Assembly (NCBI GenBank): GCA_037141055.1
Contig: JBAXDH010000001.1
Location: 35,641 to 99,640 of the forward strand
Direction of reading: 5' to 3'
From: CAIVAT01 sp037141055
GTDB lineage: Bacteria > Bacteroidota > Bacteroidia > Bacteroidales > FEN-979
Length of the DNA: 64,000 bases
Shown here in pieces: positions 38,153 through 47,653 of this stretch. The notes beneath the pieces were generated by a model. That model saw only the letters and a list, made by a program, of their open reading frames with translations. It was not told the DNA's origin and searched no databases. Within the stretch, counting starts at the first letter, position 1; every line of letters starts with the position of its first letter. Position numbers and translations under genes: made by a program.

Positions 38153-39676
38153 TTATCCCAGTTTTCCAACGGTTTTTTCAACTTCATCCAGAATTTCGCA
38201 CGACTTCACGAGTGCCTTCATTGCATTGTGATCAGTATACAAGGGTCGGTCCACTTCCAGGAAGGCAACATGTTTCCTGATCACTTCTTTGGCTTTTGAA
38301 ACTCCTGTTCCGAATTTATATTCCCGGAAGTCAAGGGCCTGGGCGGCTGCCATCAGTTCGATTCCAAGGATTCCATATGCATTGTCAAGTATCTGGAAAT
38401 TCTTCAGGGCGGTATTCATCCCCATGGAGACAAAGTCCTCCTGGTCGGCGGCGGCCGGAATTGATTGAATCGAAGCCGGTGCAGAAAGAATCCTTTGTTC
38501 AACAATCTGCATATCGGCAGTATACTGGCTCAGCATCAATCCGCTGAACATGCCGGCGCCCTTTGTCAGAAAGGCAGGAAGGCCAACACTTAAAGCGGGG
38601 TTGTTCAGCCGGTTCATCCGGCGCTCGCTCATTACACTCACCATGGTGACTACATAGCCGGCCATATCCATAGGTACCGAAACCGGTGATCCCTGGAAAT
38701 TGGCCCCGGAAATCTGTAGATTTTCATCAGGGAAAAAGATCGGGTTATCACCCACGCCGTTCAATTCAATCTCAACCTGCGAACGGGCGTAGGCCAGGGC
38801 ATCGTGCGCGGCACCGATCACCTGCGGGGTTGAACGCATGGAATAAGCGTCCTGAACCTTGCATTTGACCTTTCCTTCAGCCAGATCGCCGCCGGAAACA
38901 CATTTGAGGATGGCGGCGGCACTTCTCACAGCACCTTTGAAACCCCGGATTTCATGAAGTTTGGGACTGTATGGGCGCATGTTGGCCTTCATTGCTTCGA
39001 GCGACATGGATGCGGCAATTTCAGCCTGCTTCAGCCAGTTATTTGCATCAAAAAGATAGAGGGCACTCATGGCAGTCAGTACATTCGAACCATTGATGGT
39101 TGCCAGCCCGTCGCGTGCCTGAAGGCCCGGAACGGGGATCCCGGCTGCATCCAGGGCATCTTTGCCCGACATCAGCTTTCCCTCGTAATAAGCTTCTCCT
39201 TCGCCCATCATCAGCAGGGCAATCTGCGACATGGGTGCCAGGTCGCCGCATGCTCCGACAGATCCCTTTTGGCATACCATAGGGGTTACCCCCTTATTTA
39301 ACATGTCGACCAGGGTTTGAGTAATCTCGAGGCGAGAGCCGGAATTGCCATGGGCATGCACGTTAATGCGACCGAGCATGGCGCCGCGCACCCAGTCGAG
39401 CGGCATAGGATCTCCAATACCGGCAGCGTGATTATAAATAAGGTATTTCTGGAAATCTTTAACCTGGTCATCGTTTAATACCATTTCGGAAAACTCCCCG
39501 ATGCCGGTATTCACCCCGTACATGATCTCGTGGGCAAGGATTTTCCGCTCAAGCATTGCCCTGCATTTATGGATGCGTTCAATTGCCTGAGGATCAAGTT
39601 CTACTTTTTCATTGTTGCGGGCGACCCGAACTACGTCTTCGATTGTCAGGCCTGCACCTTTTATAATTAATGTCAT
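38153..39676 (-). CDS. aromatic amino acid ammonia-lyase (HAL/PAL/TAL family) with Ala-Cys-Gly MIO site
   Basis: These enzymes eliminate ammonia from His, Phe or Tyr using the MIO group made from Ala-Ser-Gly. The 507-residue protein has the usual helical fold marks: YGVNTGIGEFSEMVL, LGRINVHAHGNSGSR, KGSVGACGDLAPMSQ, DGLATINGSNVLTAMSALYL, QDAYSMRSTPQVIGAAHDAL and GNFQGSPV-like SGANFQGSPVSVPMDMAGY. Residues 142-144 read Ala-Cys-Gly: the Ser at position 143 is Cys (codon TGC at 39248-39250). The selectivity segment is YNHAAG where histidase has LSHAAG. No hutU, hutI or pigment genes are adjacent, so the substrate is open. Confidence 0.85.
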   Translation of the reverse strand: MTLIIKGAGLTIEDVVRVARNNEKVELDPQAIERIHKCRAMLERKILAHEIMYGVNTGIGEFSEMVLNDDQVKDFQKYLIYNHAAGIGDPMPLDWVRGAMLGRINVHAHGNSGSRLEITQTLVDMLNKGVTPMVCQKGSVGACGDLAPMSQIALLMMGEGEAYYEGKLMSGKDALDAAGIPVPGLQARDGLATINGSNVLTAMSALYLFDANNWLKQAEIAASMSLEAMKANMRPYSPKLHEIRGFKGAVRSAAAILKCVSGGDLAEGKVKCKVQDAYSMRSTPQVIGAAHDALAYARSQVEIELNGVGDNPIFFPDENLQISGANFQGSPVSVPMDMAGYVVTMVSVMSERRMNRLNNPALSVGLPAFLTKGAGMFSGLMLSQYTADMQIVEQRILSAPASIQSIPAAADQEDFVSMGMNTALKNFQILDNAYGILGIELMAAAQALDFREYKFGTGVSKAKEVIRKHVAFLEVDRPLYTDHNAMKALVKSCEILDEVEKTVGKLG

Positions 39677-39806
39677 TGTGATTCAATTAAAATGTAAAAA
39701 TTATTCAGAAAAATAAATGCAAACAATGCAAACAATGCTATTAATGCATACAATTCTTGCATTGCTTGCATTGCATTCATTGTTTTCATTGGTTGCATTG
39801 CGACAA

Positions 39807-39899
39807 GGCATGCCTTGCAGCAACATGGCATGCCTTGCAGCAACATGGCATGCCTTGCAGCAACATGGCATGCCTTGCAGCAACATGGCATGCCATGTT
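39807..39899. repeat. 20-bp minisatellite with palindromic core
   Basis: GGCATGCCTTGCAGCAACAT is repeated four times without interruption (39807-39886). A fifth GGCATGCC runs into CATGTTGCT, which begins the inverse of the unit. Each unit contains the palindrome GGCATGCC, so several hairpins are possible. The flank 39715-39806 is rich in TTGCATT/AATGCAA. No unique spacers, so not CRISPR. Confidence 0.93.
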
Positions 39900-39974
39900 G
39901 CTACTCGGCGCCGATAATCATGCTGCGGGCACTTAGAATGGCCGTTGCCCAGGTTCGTTTTACGTTTTTCTTTG

Positions 39975-41351
39975 TCACGACAATAATTTTTGAACATCCT
40001 CAAAGGAGGCGGATTTCTGATCGCCTGAAGTCATGTCTTTGATTGTCAGCATCCCGGTCTTCATTTCGTCCATTCCGATCAGGATCACGAAAGGAATATT
40101 CTTGCGGTTTGCATATTCCATTTGTTTTTTCAGTTTTGCGGAATCCGGGTATAATTCAGCCGATATCCCGGCCGAACGGAGTTTTGTGAGCAGTTTAAGG
40201 CAATACTTTTCTTCTTCCGGCCCGAAATTTACAAACATGGCGCGTGTGGAGGCCTGGATGGCTTCGGGAAATAATTTGCTTTCGTTCAGAACGTCGTAGA
40301 TCCGGTCGGCGCCAAAGGAAATTCCGACACCCGACATGCCCGGCAGTCCGAAAATGCCGGTCAGGTCATCGTAGCGTCCGCCCCCGCATATGCTGCCCAT
40401 GGCAACATCCATGGACTTCACCTCGATGATGGTTCCAGTGTAGTAGCTCAGGCCGCGTGCCAGTGTAATATCAAAATCAAATTTATTTTCCAGGTTGAGT
40501 TCCTTGAGATGTTTTAGCACTGTTTGCATCTCTTCCAGCCCTTTTCGGCCGATTTCGGAATTTTTAAATAATTCTTCAAGGGTTTCAAACTTCATCTTGA
40601 TTTTTCCTTCCAGGGTGAGAATGGGCTGAAGCTTTTCTACCGATTCGTAAGTGATTCCCCTTTGGATTAATTCATCATTCACGCTGTCAATCCCGGCCTT
40701 GTCGAGTTTGTCCATCGCCACCGTAATGTCTGTGAGTTTTTCGGGCGCCCCGATGGCTTCTGCGATCCCGGCAAGCACTTTCCGGTTGTTCAGGCGGATC
40801 AGAACATTGACGCCAAGTTTTGTGAATACGGTATCAATAATTTGGGCTAGTTCCACCTCATTTAAGAGGGAGTTGCTGCCGATCACATCCACATCGCATT
40901 GAAAAAATTCGCGGTACCTGCCTTTTTGAGGCCGGTCGGCCCTCCAGACAGGCTGGATCTGGTATCGCTTGAACGGGAAAATCAGGTCATTCTGGTGCTG
41001 CACAACAAACCGGGCGAAAGGAACCGTAAGATCGTACCGGAGTCCCTTGTCGGCGATGTGCTTTGTAAGTTCCCTGATTCGTGATTCCGCATCCCGCATC
41101 CCGTATCCCGCATCCGGTATTCCATCAAGGTAGTTACCGGAATTCAGGATTTTAAACAGCAGCTTGTCTCCCTCTTCTCCGTATTTACCCATCAGGGTGG
41201 AGAGATTTTCCATGGCAGGAGTTTCGATGGGCTGGTAGCCAAATAGCTGGAAGACATTCCTGATGATGTCGAAAATATAGTTTCGCCGGACCATTTCAAC
41301 AGGCGAAAAATCACGGGTTCCTTTTGGGATGGATGGTTTTTGTGCGGCCAC
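39975..41351 (-). CDS. hisS: histidyl-tRNA synthetase
   Basis: HisS charges tRNA-His. The protein shows SIPKGTRDFSPVEM (the class II N-terminus), motif 2 KRYQIQPVWRADRPQKGRYR, the histidine-binding ARGLSYYTGTIIEV and SICGGGRYDDLTGIFG, and a C-terminal anticodon-binding domain (from about residue 365). The frame has no ATG before PKGTRDF. A GTG at 41349-41351 gives MAAQKPSIPKGTRDF, close to the common Bacteroidota start, and lies just after a -7 element at 41367-41374. Residues about 73-91 (GIPDAGYGMRDAESRI) are encoded by a GCATCCC-type repeat and look like an in-frame insertion. Confidence 0.93.
   Translation of the reverse strand: MAAQKPSIPKGTRDFSPVEMVRRNYIFDIIRNVFQLFGYQPIETPAMENLSTLMGKYGEEGDKLLFKILNSGNYLDGIPDAGYGMRDAESRIRELTKHIADKGLRYDLTVPFARFVVQHQNDLIFPFKRYQIQPVWRADRPQKGRYREFFQCDVDVIGSNSLLNEVELAQIIDTVFTKLGVNVLIRLNNRKVLAGIAEAIGAPEKLTDITVAMDKLDKAGIDSVNDELIQRGITYESVEKLQPILTLEGKIKMKFETLEELFKNSEIGRKGLEEMQTVLKHLKELNLENKFDFDITLARGLSYYTGTIIEVKSMDVAMGSICGGGRYDDLTGIFGLPGMSGVGISFGADRIYDVLNESKLFPEAIQASTRAMFVNFGPEEEKYCLKLLTKLRSAGISAELYPDSAKLKKQMEYANRKNIPFVILIGMDEMKTGMLTIKDMTSGDQKSASFEDVQKLLS
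41078..41133. repeat. heptad-like repeat inside hisS
   Basis: CGCATCCCGCATCCCGTATC followed by CCGCATCC, plus diverged GATTCGTGATTC on one side, forms a roughly 7-bp tandem repeat within the coding sequence. It replaces the usual loop between the SGNYL and DKGLRYDLT segments. Confidence 0.7.
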
Positions 41352-41366
41352 AGGGATGGTTTTGTG

Positions 41367-41374
41367 CAAATATA
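41367..41374 (-). promoter_or_regulatory. -7 element for hisS
   Basis: TATATTTG on the minus strand matches TAnnTTTG and lies 15 nt before the GTG at 41351. It overlaps a TTG (41369) that would be the only earlier start, which supports the GTG. Confidence 0.5.
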
Positions 41375-41661
41375 GAAAAGAATTTCGCTATTTCGCTATT
41401 TCACTTTTTCGCTATTTTCAGGCGGTTGAATACCGGTTTCAGCCAGTAATCCCAGGATATATCGCTCTGCATCCGCTGAACCCTCCACCGGCGCCCAGAA
41501 CCCTTCGCCCGGATGGAAACATCATTCAACAGGCAGGTGCCAATCTTTTTCATGCTTGCAAAATTGGTATAAAATTCCATATCTTCGGCCCGTGGGAGAA
41601 AAATGAAGAAACCGGGGTACAACCCGGTGCCGCGAAAATGTCCGGTTAAAAGTCTGTCAAT

Positions 41662-43455
41662 ATGCCAGTGAAGGAGATCAAAAAGGGAGTGCCGGCCCGT
41701 AAGGGAAAGCCGGGATTGTATAGAAAATACATGATTCTGCTGCTGGTTCTTGTGCCGGCTGCCGTTTATTTTAATGTCTTTACATTGCAGTATACATGCA
41801 TTGACGATACCAAATTCATCGTCGATAACGGCATCTACAACCAGGATGCATCCAATATTCTGAAATCGTTTCAGCGCGGGCTCTTTAACCCTGCCGATCA
41901 TAGTTTATACGACTATTACCGGCCGGTTTTCCTGGTGGATATAATCGTGGAATATCATCTTTTCGGATCCGATCCGATGGGCTACCACCTGGCAAGCCTG
42001 CTGTTCCACATCCTGTCTGTGCTGCTGCTGTACGTTTTCTTCCTCAAGCTGAAGCTGAAAGACACAACTTCCCTGGTCCTGGCACTGCTGTTTGCGGTTC
42101 ATCCGGCGCTTAGCCAGACTGTTGCCTGGATACCGGGACGCAATGATCTGCTGCTTACCATATTTTTACTTGCAAGCATGATCTTTGCATTCAACTATGC
42201 AGCGAAAAAAAAATGGGTTGATTATGTATTACAGCTGTTCTTTTTTCTCGTGGCAATTTTCACCAAGGAAACCGCCGTCATCATTCCGGTTCTCGTGACC
42301 TTCATCCTTGTTTTCGCTATGAAAAAATCCTGGAAGTCATTGCTGCCGCTTGGTATTGGCTGGTTTACGGCGATTTTTTTCTGGTTTTTCATGGTGTCTG
42401 CGGTCAAGGAATCGGGAAACAATATCCCGGTGAGTGAAATGGTGCGATCAGGGATAAGCCGTATCCCGGCATTTCCCCAATACCTGGGCAAAATCTTTTT
42501 CCCGGTCAATTTGTCGGTTCGCCCGCAGATTGAAGAAACTTCGCTTCTGTGGGGCGGGCTTGCGGTCATGGTCATTATCGGCCTTTTGTATTATTCCCGG
42601 TCCGCTCTTAAACCCCTTACGATCCTTGGAATATCATGGTTCCTGCTGTTCCTGCTGCCTGTGCTGGCAGTCCCGAAAATTTTCAACGACCAGGTTTATG
42701 AACACCGCCTGTATGTGCCGGTTATCGGTATTTTGCTTCTGCTCAGCCAGACTTTTTTGTTTTCAGAAAAATTTAACGATCGTTACCGGTTCATTCTTTT
42801 CGGGATGATCATTGCATGCTTCGGCATGGTGAGTTTCAGCAGGGTGGGATATTTTAAGAGTCCGCTGGCCTACTGGAGCCGTGCGGTTGCCGAATCCCCC
42901 CGGAATGCCTATTCAAAACAAATGATGGGCACCTGGGTTAAAGACGGGGCCGAACAGGAGAAGATCATGAGGGAAGCCAGGGCACTGGATTCCACCCTGC
43001 AGGATATCAACCTGAACCTTGGTAAAATTGCATTCAGGAACAAGCGGTATGACGAAGCAGAGAGGTTGCTGAAAAACGAACTGGCCTGTACATCTGCGAT
43101 CGTACCTGACAATTTCTTTTTACTCGGGGACATCGCTTTTCAGAAGGAAGATTTCGGCGCTGCGAAAAAATACCTGGCAGAGGGGCTGAAAATTTCGGGC
43201 AATGCCAATTCCCCGGCTTTGCAGTTGCTTGCCAGGGCCTATTTTTCGGAGAAAAATTTTGACAGTGCCGCAATAACCCTCAGGAAAGTTGTTGACCTGG
43301 ACCCGATGAACGAAGCTGCGTACAACAACCTGGTGAATGTTTATCTCAGCCTTGGACAAAAAGACAGCGTGTTGGTGCTCGTTGGGAAGATGAAGCAAAA
43401 AGGATTGAAGCCGGCGCCGGAGCTGCTCGTTTTATTGGAGGCAAAACAGCGATAG
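41662..43455 (+). CDS. TMTC-like membrane glycosyltransferase with C-terminal TPR repeats
   Basis: The 597-residue protein has about 10-11 membrane helices (residues 22-400) with the GT-C pattern of a conserved first-loop acidic pair (YTCIDDTKFI), then YRPVFLVDIIVEYHLFGSDP and HPALSQTVAWIPGRNDLLLT. A C-terminal tetratricopeptide region (about 430-590) has NLGKIAFRNKRYDEAERLL, FLLGDIAFQKEDFGAAKKYL and VDLDPMNEAAYNNLVNVYL. This is the layout of TMTC/PMT-type O-mannosyltransferases. It could glycosylate exported proteins using a lipid-linked sugar; donor and target are unknown. The 292-nt gap upstream (41370-41661) holds only short TTTCGCTA repeats and no other gene. Confidence 0.75.
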   Translation: MPVKEIKKGVPARKGKPGLYRKYMILLLVLVPAAVYFNVFTLQYTCIDDTKFIVDNGIYNQDASNILKSFQRGLFNPADHSLYDYYRPVFLVDIIVEYHLFGSDPMGYHLASLLFHILSVLLLYVFFLKLKLKDTTSLVLALLFAVHPALSQTVAWIPGRNDLLLTIFLLASMIFAFNYAAKKKWVDYVLQLFFFLVAIFTKETAVIIPVLVTFILVFAMKKSWKSLLPLGIGWFTAIFFWFFMVSAVKESGNNIPVSEMVRSGISRIPAFPQYLGKIFFPVNLSVRPQIEETSLLWGGLAVMVIIGLLYYSRSALKPLTILGISWFLLFLLPVLAVPKIFNDQVYEHRLYVPVIGILLLLSQTFLFSEKFNDRYRFILFGMIIACFGMVSFSRVGYFKSPLAYWSRAVAESPRNAYSKQMMGTWVKDGAEQEKIMREARALDSTLQDINLNLGKIAFRNKRYDEAERLLKNELACTSAIVPDNFFLLGDIAFQKEDFGAAKKYLAEGLKISGNANSPALQLLARAYFSEKNFDSAAITLRKVVDLDPMNEAAYNNLVNVYLSLGQKDSVLVLVGKMKQKGLKPAPELLVLLEAKQR

Positions 43456-43475
43456 TCTCAAAAGAGCCGGAAGTA

Positions 43476-45152
<1,677 letters not shown>

Positions 45153-45187
45153 AAGTTAAACAGCGAAATGGTGAAATAGTGAAATAG

Positions 45188-46351
45188 CTATTTTTTGGTT
45201 ATCAGTTTGTTGATTTTTTCAGTTTCGGTTTCCCAGTTGAAGTTCCGCTGAACAAAATCATACCCGTTTTGAGCGATTCGGGCGGCTTTTTCCGGATTGT
45301 CGAGCAGCATCAGGATGTGAGCGGCATACTCTTTCGGGGTGCCGGCAACCAGGATGTCTTCGCCGTCGCGGGCATTCAGGGCCTGGAATGCAAGTGGCGA
45401 GGTGATACAGGGAACCTTCATGGCCATGGCTTCGAGGAGTTTGTTCTGCAACCCGGTGCCGATTTGCATCGGCGCGATGAAAATGCGGGCGCCGGCGTAG
45501 CAGTCGCGCATGTCGGGAACCCACCCGCTTACCGTAACCTGCGCCGATTTGAGCACCATTACCCTTAAATGCGGGCTGGCCCCGGCAATGAGGAGCCTGA
45601 GCCCGGGTTTATGCGGCAGTACCTCCGGCAGGATTTCATTCACCAGAAATTCAGCGCTTTTGATATTCGGCGGGTAGCCCATGTTGCCGGTGAATACAAG
45701 GTCGTATTCCTTGGGTGCTTCAATCGGCCTGAAGAACCCGGTATCCACGCCATTCGCGACGACAACAATGTTGTTGCGCCCGGGATGTGGAATAAGGTCG
45801 CGGTCGGGAGCCGAGATGATAATTTTGTTGTCGAAGGCTTCGTATGCATCATGCTCGTATTGCAGCAGCCTGTTGTATTCTATCTTCAGGAACGGTTTCA
45901 TGTAAAAAGGTGCTGTGGCAAGCCTTCTTTCCACTCCTTTTGAAAAAACATCCTGGTAATCAAGGGTTTTGGGAATAGAGATTCCCTTAACATACTCAGC
46001 AACCCGGATCAGCTGGCAGAAGATGTGGTCCGGTTTATACTCTTCAATAAGTTTGTGAATTTTTGCCGCTGAGGATGCATTGTAAAAATATCCGACCTGC
46101 AGGGGCTTATTTGAAAACAATGTTTTGAAAAGGTTGAAAGCAATGGAGGCTTTCGAAATCGGAATGATGTGGATAGCTTTCACGTACCTTTTCAGCACGG
46201 GGATGGCATCTTCATGAAGATCGCCGTCGTTCAGGGCACACAGGATGATTTCATGGTGCTTCGACAATTGCTTGATCTGATGAAAAGCCCTTAGCTTATC
46301 TCCTTTTTCGGTAGGATACGGAACCCTTGGTAGAATAAAAAACAATCGCAT
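45188..46351 (-). CDS. glycosyltransferase family 4 protein (GT-B fold)
   Basis: The protein has an N-terminal half with MRLFFILPRVPYPTEKGDKL, typical of sugar transferases with a Rossmann GT-B fold, and a donor-binding half with VVVANGVDTGFFRP, DLVFTGNMGYPPNIKSAEFL and GARIFIAPMQIGTGLQNKLLEAMAMKVP. The E-x7-E type acidic motif is represented by LLEAMAM. It resembles TIGR03087-like transferases. The ATG at 46351 gives a proper start and follows a TACTTTTG element (46370-46377); the in-frame extension would run across it. It lies downstream of a second GT4 gene and LptF/G, suggesting surface polysaccharide or glycolipid synthesis. Confidence 0.87.
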   Translation of the reverse strand: MRLFFILPRVPYPTEKGDKLRAFHQIKQLSKHHEIILCALNDGDLHEDAIPVLKRYVKAIHIIPISKASIAFNLFKTLFSNKPLQVGYFYNASSAAKIHKLIEEYKPDHIFCQLIRVAEYVKGISIPKTLDYQDVFSKGVERRLATAPFYMKPFLKIEYNRLLQYEHDAYEAFDNKIIISAPDRDLIPHPGRNNIVVVANGVDTGFFRPIEAPKEYDLVFTGNMGYPPNIKSAEFLVNEILPEVLPHKPGLRLLIAGASPHLRVMVLKSAQVTVSGWVPDMRDCYAGARIFIAPMQIGTGLQNKLLEAMAMKVPCITSPLAFQALNARDGEDILVAGTPKEYAAHILMLLDNPEKAARIAQNGYDFVQRNFNWETETEKINKLITKK

Positions 46352-46369
46352 GAAAGTGTCTTCGAGCGG

Positions 46370-46377
46370 CAAAAGTA
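46370..46377 (-). promoter_or_regulatory. internal -7 element before the 45188-46351 glycosyltransferase
   Basis: TACTTTTG on the minus strand matches TAnnTTTG, 18 nt before the ATG at 46351, in the 39-nt gap between the two glycosyltransferase genes. Confidence 0.45.
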
Positions 46378-46390
46378 TAAAAAAACGGGG

Positions 46391-47653
46391 TTATCCCCGG
46401 AGATGTTGATAAAAACCAAGTAATTTTTGAACCAGGATTTTGGGATTGTATGCAGTGCTGACAAGCACCCGGGCCTGTCTGCCGATTTTTTCGCACAGGG
46501 CAGAATCCGTTACGCAAATGGATATCCTTTCGAAAAATTCACAGGGAGAATCGGCAATGAGGATGTTTTCGCGGTTTGTGTAAGCGATTCCTTCCGCCCC
46601 GATGCCTGTGGAAATGATGATTTTCCCGGCAGCCATGCCCTCAATGATTTTAATCCTGATCCCGCTGCCTGAAAATAACGGCACGATCATAACGGCTTTG
46701 GAAGCCAGGAAATCCGCAGCATTTTCAACCTCGCCGAGTACGACTACATTCGGAAGATCCAGGTCAAGCATCCAGCCCGGCATCTCACGCCCGGCCAGGT
46801 AGTATTTCAGTTCTGGGAACTGCCTGTGAACATCGTCCCATACATTTTCAAGGAACCACCGGATCCCTTCCTGGTTTGGAATCCAGTTCATCGAGCCAAG
46901 TGAAAAAAGTGACGGAAACTCAATGGCTTCCGGGTTGAATTGATAGTTGCCGGTGTCAACCCCAAATGGCAAATCATCTACCCGAATGCCTGCATGCTGC
47001 ATTTTTGCATTTTGCATTTTATTGTCTGCATTTTGCATCTTCACCTCCCGGCCTGCCGTCAGCTCTCTGAAATATTGAGCATCGGTGGGTGTAATGGCTA
47101 AAATTCCATCGACATCCGGGACAACCCGCTGTTCATACTTTTCAAGTGTTTTGGCCAGATGTGCGAGGTACCGTTTTTTGAACGGGTTGACTGTTTCATC
47201 TGCAATCCGGTACCAGATCCTGTGCTCGATATTATGAGCCCTCAGAACGATTTTTGCGCCGGAATGTTTCCGGATGGTGCCGATGTAGGGGCATATGAAT
47301 AAGGTTTCCAGCTGAACCACATCAAAATCGCCTGAAGATAGAATGTCAACAAGGCGATCCCTGAAATTTCCGGAGATAAAACGGCTGACATGGTATGAAT
47401 TACCAGTGAAAAGATTCAGTAAGGCAGAGAAGGGTTTTACACGTAAATCGACATCAATGAACTCGATACCGGTTTTTTGGAGGTAATCAGGAGGAATATC
47501 CGCCGCAGAAACATGGTATTTGAAAGAGTTGACTGCCAGTACTTTCACCTCGTGCCCTTCCTCAACCAGGCCTTCTATCAGCATGTTCATGGCCATTGGC
47601 CCGCCTTCCCTGGGAGGCCAGGGAGATTTGTTGCACAGGAAGAGGATTTTCAT
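46391..47653 (-). CDS. glycosyltransferase family 4 protein with in-frame repeat insertion
   Basis: The 420-residue GT-B protein begins MKILFLCNKSPWPPREGGP, has the acceptor-side helix VVQLETLFICPYIGTIRKH and RAHNIEHRIWYRIA, and a donor half with SLFSLGSMNWIPNQEGIRWF, VVVLGEVENAADFLASKAVM and PLFSGSGIRIKIIEGMAAGK. Around residues 204-222 it reads KMQNADNKMQNAKMQHAG, encoded by TGCATTTTGCATTTT-type repeats common in intergenic DNA of this phylum; this is probably an inserted loop. Its start overlaps the LptF/G stop by four bases (ATGA), so the two are coupled and likely act on the same envelope glycolipid. Confidence 0.85.
   Translation of the reverse strand: MKILFLCNKSPWPPREGGPMAMNMLIEGLVEEGHEVKVLAVNSFKYHVSAADIPPDYLQKTGIEFIDVDLRVKPFSALLNLFTGNSYHVSRFISGNFRDRLVDILSSGDFDVVQLETLFICPYIGTIRKHSGAKIVLRAHNIEHRIWYRIADETVNPFKKRYLAHLAKTLEKYEQRVVPDVDGILAITPTDAQYFRELTAGREVKMQNADNKMQNAKMQHAGIRVDDLPFGVDTGNYQFNPEAIEFPSLFSLGSMNWIPNQEGIRWFLENVWDDVHRQFPELKYYLAGREMPGWMLDLDLPNVVVLGEVENAADFLASKAVMIVPLFSGSGIRIKIIEGMAAGKIIISTGIGAEGIAYTNRENILIADSPCEFFERISICVTDSALCEKIGRQARVLVSTAYNPKILVQKLLGFYQHLRG
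46988..47040. repeat. TGCATTTT-type repeat inside a glycosyltransferase gene
   Basis: Five TGCAT(T)TT/TGCATG units within 53 nt, in frame with the coding sequence. Similar TTTGCATTTTGATTTTT sequence is in the ccmC-ccmD gap near 54216-54235, which suggests an intergenic repeat type that has entered this gene. Confidence 0.7.

Noticed and set aside
38153..39676. Histidine utilisation (hut) operon
   Set aside because: Only the lyase gene is present, without hutU, hutI or hutG, and its MIO and selectivity residues differ from standard histidase; naming it hutH would overstate the evidence.
39807..39899. Possible CRISPR array
   Set aside because: The units are contiguous 20-bp copies without unique spacers, and no cas gene is nearby.
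39673..39900. A 72-residue Cys-rich reading frame and overlapping 66-100 residue frames across the minisatellite
   Set aside because: The frames are by-products of the 20-bp repeat (MPCC, AARH, LLQG units in three phases on both strands) with no start signal and no protein-like composition.
41401..41901. 166-residue minus-strand frame upstream of and across the TMTC-like gene
   Set aside because: It overlaps the 5' end of the membrane glycosyltransferase, has no recognisable motif and no promoter; the 292-nt gap itself holds only TTTCGCTA-type short repeats.
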